DNA from: Chloroflexota bacterium | Lineage (GTDB): Bacteria > Chloroflexota > Limnocylindria > Limnocylindrales > CSP1-4 | DNA length: 8,607 nt | Reading direction: 5' to 3' | Assembly (NCBI GenBank): GCA_021812735.1 | Contig: JAKAMV010000381.1 | Location: forward strand, 1 to 8,607 | In this document: positions 6,985 to 8,607 of the stretch, in pieces | Layout of the letters: every line of letters begins with the position of its first letter | Numbering within the stretch: position 1 is the first letter of the stretch | Translations under genes and position numbers: made by a program | The notes under the pieces: model-generated | What the model saw: the letters and a program-made list of their open reading frames with translations, nothing else | Told to the model about the DNA's origin: nothing | Database searches by the model: none

Positions 6985-7964
6985 CCGAGCCGCTCGTCAC
7001 CTGCGCGGGGATCGCCGTCTGCGACGTCCTGGCTAGGACCGTCCGCCACCCGCTGCCCGTGGGCTACCTGGCGCTCGTCGACGAGGTCGCCATGGCGGAG
7101 GGGGGCTCGGCCCTGCGAACCGCGAGGGCGGTCGCGTCGATGGGGATCGGCACCCGCTTGGTCGCGGCGATCGGCCCAGACCCGTTCGGGGAGTTCCTGC
7201 GCAGCTCGGTGTCCGCGCCCGACCTGACCGTCGACTGGGTGGTCGCACGGTCGACCACGTCATCGTCGGTGATCCTCGTGGGAGACGCCGGAGACCGGAC
7301 GATCCTGCACAACATCGGAGCCGATGCGTTCCTCACCGCGGACGCCGTGCGCGCCGCCCTCGTCGGACGCGTCCTGCACATCGGCGGGGCCCTGGTGCTG
7401 CCAGGCCTGGACGGCGAGCCGCTCGCGGCGCTCTTCCGGGATGCGCGGCGGGCAGGGATCATCAACAGCCTGGACGTGGTGTATGACCCGACGGGGCGCT
7501 GGAACTCCGTGCTGCCCGCCCTCGCCTACACGGACCTCTTCTGCCCGTCGCGCGCCGAGGCCGAGGCGATCACCGGTCGCGCGGCGCCGGAGGACTCCTC
7601 CGCCGCTCTTCGCGACCTTGGCGCCCGAGTCGTGATGGTCACGAACGGTGCGGATGGCTGCTACGTGAACTCTGATGGATGGCAGGGGCACGTGCCCGCC
7701 TACAGTGTGGCCACGGTTGACACCACGGGGGCCGGCGACGCATTCGCAGCCGGTGCCATCGTGGGCCTGCTCGCAGGGCTTCCACCCGAGCAGATTGCTC
7801 TGACGGCGTCGGCCATGGGGGCACTTGCAACGACGACGATCGGCACCTTCTCGGGCACGTCGCGGCCGGCGGACATCTGGACGATGACCGGTCTGTCCGA
7901 GCCTCTCGGCTTCCGGCAGGTCCAAATGCCAGCGAACCGCAACGAGACCCGGGGCGGGGCATGA
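6981..7964 (+). CDS. PfkB/ribokinase-family sugar kinase
   Basis: 327-residue cytoplasmic kinase, starting at ATG 6981 in an ATGA overlap with the NagB-like gene. The C-terminal PfkB signature DTTGAGDAFAAGAI is at 247-260, with the catalytic base Asp253 and the anion hole Gly250-Ala-Gly. The N-terminal sugar-binding segment reads EGGSALRTARAVASMG (40-55). It matches the family's GGxAxNxAxxxxxLG pattern except that the usual Asn is Arg. A lid region at about 90-115 and TNGADG at 221-226 are also typical. Members phosphorylate ribose, fructose, 2-keto-3-deoxygluconate, fructose phosphates or nucleosides with ATP. In this operon it could phosphorylate the product of the NagB-like enzyme, for example a ketose, but the sequence does not fix the substrate. 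The last 20 residues or so are polar and probably disordered. Confidence 0.93.
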   Translation: MTEPLVTCAGIAVCDVLARTVRHPLPVGYLALVDEVAMAEGGSALRTARAVASMGIGTRLVAAIGPDPFGEFLRSSVSAPDLTVDWVVARSTTSSSVILVGDAGDRTILHNIGADAFLTADAVRAALVGRVLHIGGALVLPGLDGEPLAALFRDARRAGIINSLDVVYDPTGRWNSVLPALAYTDLFCPSRAEAEAITGRAAPEDSSAALRDLGARVVMVTNGADGCYVNSDGWQGHVPAYSVATVDTTGAGDAFAAGAIVGLLAGLPPEQIALTASAMGALATTTIGTFSGTSRPADIWTMTGLSEPLGFRQVQMPANRNETRGGA

Positions 7965-7965
7965 C

Positions 7966-8010
7966 ATGCGAGTCTCGGTGCTGGTCGATCTCAATGGGGA
8001 GATGAGCTAA
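7966..8010 (+). pseudogene. Possible 5' remnant of a ninth operon gene (14 codons)
   Basis: An ATG at 7966, one base after the kinase stop, opens a frame reading MRVSVLVDLNGEMS and then TAA at 8008-8010. The alternation of hydrophobic residues looks like the first beta strand of a cytoplasmic enzyme, and the position matches the one-gene-after-another spacing of the operon. A G-rich stretch at 7951-7959 could serve as its ribosome binding site. I find no continuation in another frame downstream, so the simplest reading is a gene head cut off by rearrangement. It may equally be chance; a second ATG at 7961 in another frame gives only 14 codons too. Confidence 0.3.
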
Positions 8011-8062
8011 GGCGTTGCAGCGCTCGTCCTTTGGCCTGGCCCTCGGTCGGCGGCGCCTCTAT

Positions 8063-8075
8063 CGCCCGTCGGGCG
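8063..8075 (-). terminator. Small GC hairpin after the ImmA-like fragment; weak terminator candidate
   Basis: The two arms CGCCC and GGGCG form a perfect 5-bp stem with a 3-base loop, beginning 7 bases beyond the TGA of the minus-strand fragment. No T-run follows on either strand, so intrinsic termination would be weak. High GC makes a chance hairpin likely. Confidence 0.18.
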
Positions 8076-8082
8076 CTCGGGG

Positions 8083-8283
8083 TCACAGGAGCCCGCGACT
8101 CCGTGCCATCCGCCACAGTCCGGTCGTCTTGGTCCTGTACGCCCGCGCCTGCCCACTGACCGGCACCATTGCGGGGATCGTGTCGACGGTTCCGCCGGTG
8201 TTGAGGTGGTTGAAGGTCGAGCGGTAGGGCATCAGGAGTGCTGACGCGACCGCGTAGGCCTCGTTCTCGCCGCCTGGAGCGTA
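8083..8283 (-). pseudogene. C-terminal fragment resembling ImmA/IrrE metallopeptidase
   Basis: A minus-strand frame, open from 8343 down to a TGA at 8085-8083, contains a protein-like stretch starting near 8283. It begins GGENEAYAVASALLMPYRS, continues through VDTIPAMVPVSGQARAYR and ends GLWRMARSRGLL. The E-x-x-A-x-x-x-A-x-x-L-L-M-P pattern is the segment that supplies the third zinc ligand (Glu) in ImmA/IrrE proteases. The later 'PVS-x-x-A-x-x-Y-R' followed by 'T-G-L' matches the usual small C-terminal domain of that family. No HExxH helix is found upstream: the frame runs into a TGA at 8346-8344, and the codons before Gly-Gly-Glu are Pro/Cys/Arg rich. So only about the last 65 residues remain. 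ImmA proteins cleave the repressors of integrative elements and prophages, which fits a decayed mobile element. The match is from memory of the family pattern only. Confidence 0.45.
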
Positions 8284-8319
8284 GGGGCAAGGGCCGACAG
8301 ATTCAGGGTTCGGGCAACT

Positions 8320-8337
8320 CGGAGGGCTAGCCCTCCG
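8320..8337. repeat. Perfect 18-base palindrome
   Basis: CGGAGGGCTAGCCCTCCG at 8320-8337 is identical to its reverse complement. It can fold as a 7-bp GC-rich hairpin with a CTAG loop or serve as a two-fold binding site. It lies 15 bases from the tRNA fragment and upstream of the ImmA-like fragment. No T-run follows, so it is not a clear terminator. Confidence 0.7.
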
Positions 8338-8352
8338 GCAGGGTCACGCTTC

Positions 8353-8392
8353 GCTTGGGAAGCAGACACTCTGCCAGCTGAGTTACTCCCGC
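8353..8392 (-). pseudogene. 5' half of a tRNA-Gly(CCC) gene
   Basis: On the minus strand, 8392 down to 8353 reads as the first 40 positions of a bacterial tRNA. It has acceptor strand GCGGGAG, T8 and A9, and a D arm ACTC/GAGT closing an eight-base loop with A14, G18, G19 and A21 in place. Next come the anticodon 5' stem TCTGC and the seven-base loop TTCCCAA with T33 and anticodon CCC (complement of 8357-8359). The next two bases (GC) pair as position 39-40, then similarity ends: position 41 onward reads GAAGCG rather than AGA. No T arm (GGTTCGA) and no CTCCCGC acceptor partner are found in the following 100 bases, so no full tRNA can form. The gene is truncated, probably by recombination in or just after the anticodon loop. 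Confidence 0.8.
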
Positions 8393-8399
8393 TCGGGAG
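8386..8399. repeat. Inverted repeat overlapping the 5' end of the tRNA fragment
   Basis: CTCCCG at 8386-8391 and CGGGAG at 8394-8399 are perfect reverse complements separated by two bases. One arm is the acceptor 5' strand of the tRNA remnant; the other lies immediately outside it. It could be a hairpin, or a trace of the missing acceptor 3' strand, or coincidence in GC-rich DNA. Confidence 0.5.
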
Positions 8400-8607
8400 G
8401 ACCCGATTGCAGCGCGGCGCCGGCGGCGCATCTACCGGCGGCCATAGCCAAGACGGCGGCGTGGCCGGACAGGCTTGCCACGGTCATCGCATGTCCCGGA
8501 CGCCCCCAGCACGAGCATCCAAGCAGGCTGCGGCCGACCGCCGCGCAGCTCCGGCAGCAGGCGAAGGCCGCAGGCCTTGTCGACGCCGGGCGTGAGGCAC
8601 CGGGAGG
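8393..8607. other. 215 bases at the right edge without a recognised gene
   Basis: I recognise nothing secure here. On the plus strand the frame beginning at 8285 stays open to the window edge, through the tRNA remnant, and its last codons encode a helix-like stretch (TAAQLRQQAKAAGLVDAGR at about 8537-8593). It has no ATG, GTG or TTG start. The minus strand is also open in one frame over the same bases, as expected in GC-rich DNA. It could be a fragment of a mobile-element gene or noncoding. Confidence 0.3.

Noticed and set aside
7991..8290. 99-codon minus-strand open frame in the tail region
   Set aside because: Its translation is Arg/Pro-rich and unlike any protein; a neighbouring minus-strand frame over the same bases gives the ImmA-like stretch.
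8281..8392. Complete tRNA-Gly on the minus strand using the TCCA near 8275
   Set aside because: The bases before that TCCA pair with only four or five of the seven acceptor positions and no T arm lies between, so a cloverleaf cannot close.
8011..8607. CRISPR array or tandem repeats in the gene-poor tail
   Set aside because: No unit recurs; only isolated inverted repeats are present.

Overview
The window is high-GC bacterial DNA (GTG and ATG starts, AGGAGG-type ribosome binding sites, tightly packed genes). It suggests an Actinomycetota or Chloroflexota genome; I cannot separate the two from sequence alone, and it could be a metagenome contig.

Bases 1-7964 are one compact plus-strand operon of eight genes. 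The left edge cuts it. In order they are a carbohydrate ABC-transporter solute-binding protein (N-terminus missing), two MalF/MalG-type permeases, a Gfo/Idh/MocA sugar oxidoreductase, a ROK-family repressor, a PIG-L zinc deacetylase, a NagB-like (glucosamine-6-phosphate deaminase family) protein and a PfkB sugar kinase. Gaps run from 37 bases down to 4-base ATGA/GTGA overlaps, so co-transcription and translational coupling are likely. No transporter ATPase is present, so an MsmK/UgpC-type ATPase is probably shared from elsewhere. Together the genes read as uptake and catabolism of an N-acetylated amino sugar or a short oligosaccharide. PIG-L would deacetylate, the NagB-like protein would deaminate or isomerise, PfkB would phosphorylate, the oxidoreductase would act on a sugar intermediate, and ROK would sense the inducer.

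The most interesting part of the operon is the NagB-like protein. It keeps the family fold motifs but carries Cys where NagB has a catalytic Asp, and its phosphate-binding positions are altered. It may therefore act on an unphosphorylated sugar, with PfkB phosphorylating afterwards, which would be a different order of steps from the classical NagA/NagB route.

Bases 7965-8607 look different: a scrapyard of fragments with no intact gene. A 14-codon reading frame begins directly after the kinase gene and looks like the head of a truncated next gene. On the minus strand lies a piece resembling the C-terminal end of an ImmA/IrrE metallopeptidase, then an 18-base perfect palindrome, then the 5' half of a tRNA-Gly(CCC) whose similarity stops just after the anticodon loop. 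This is what a decayed mobile-element junction at a tRNA gene would look like, but that is an inference.
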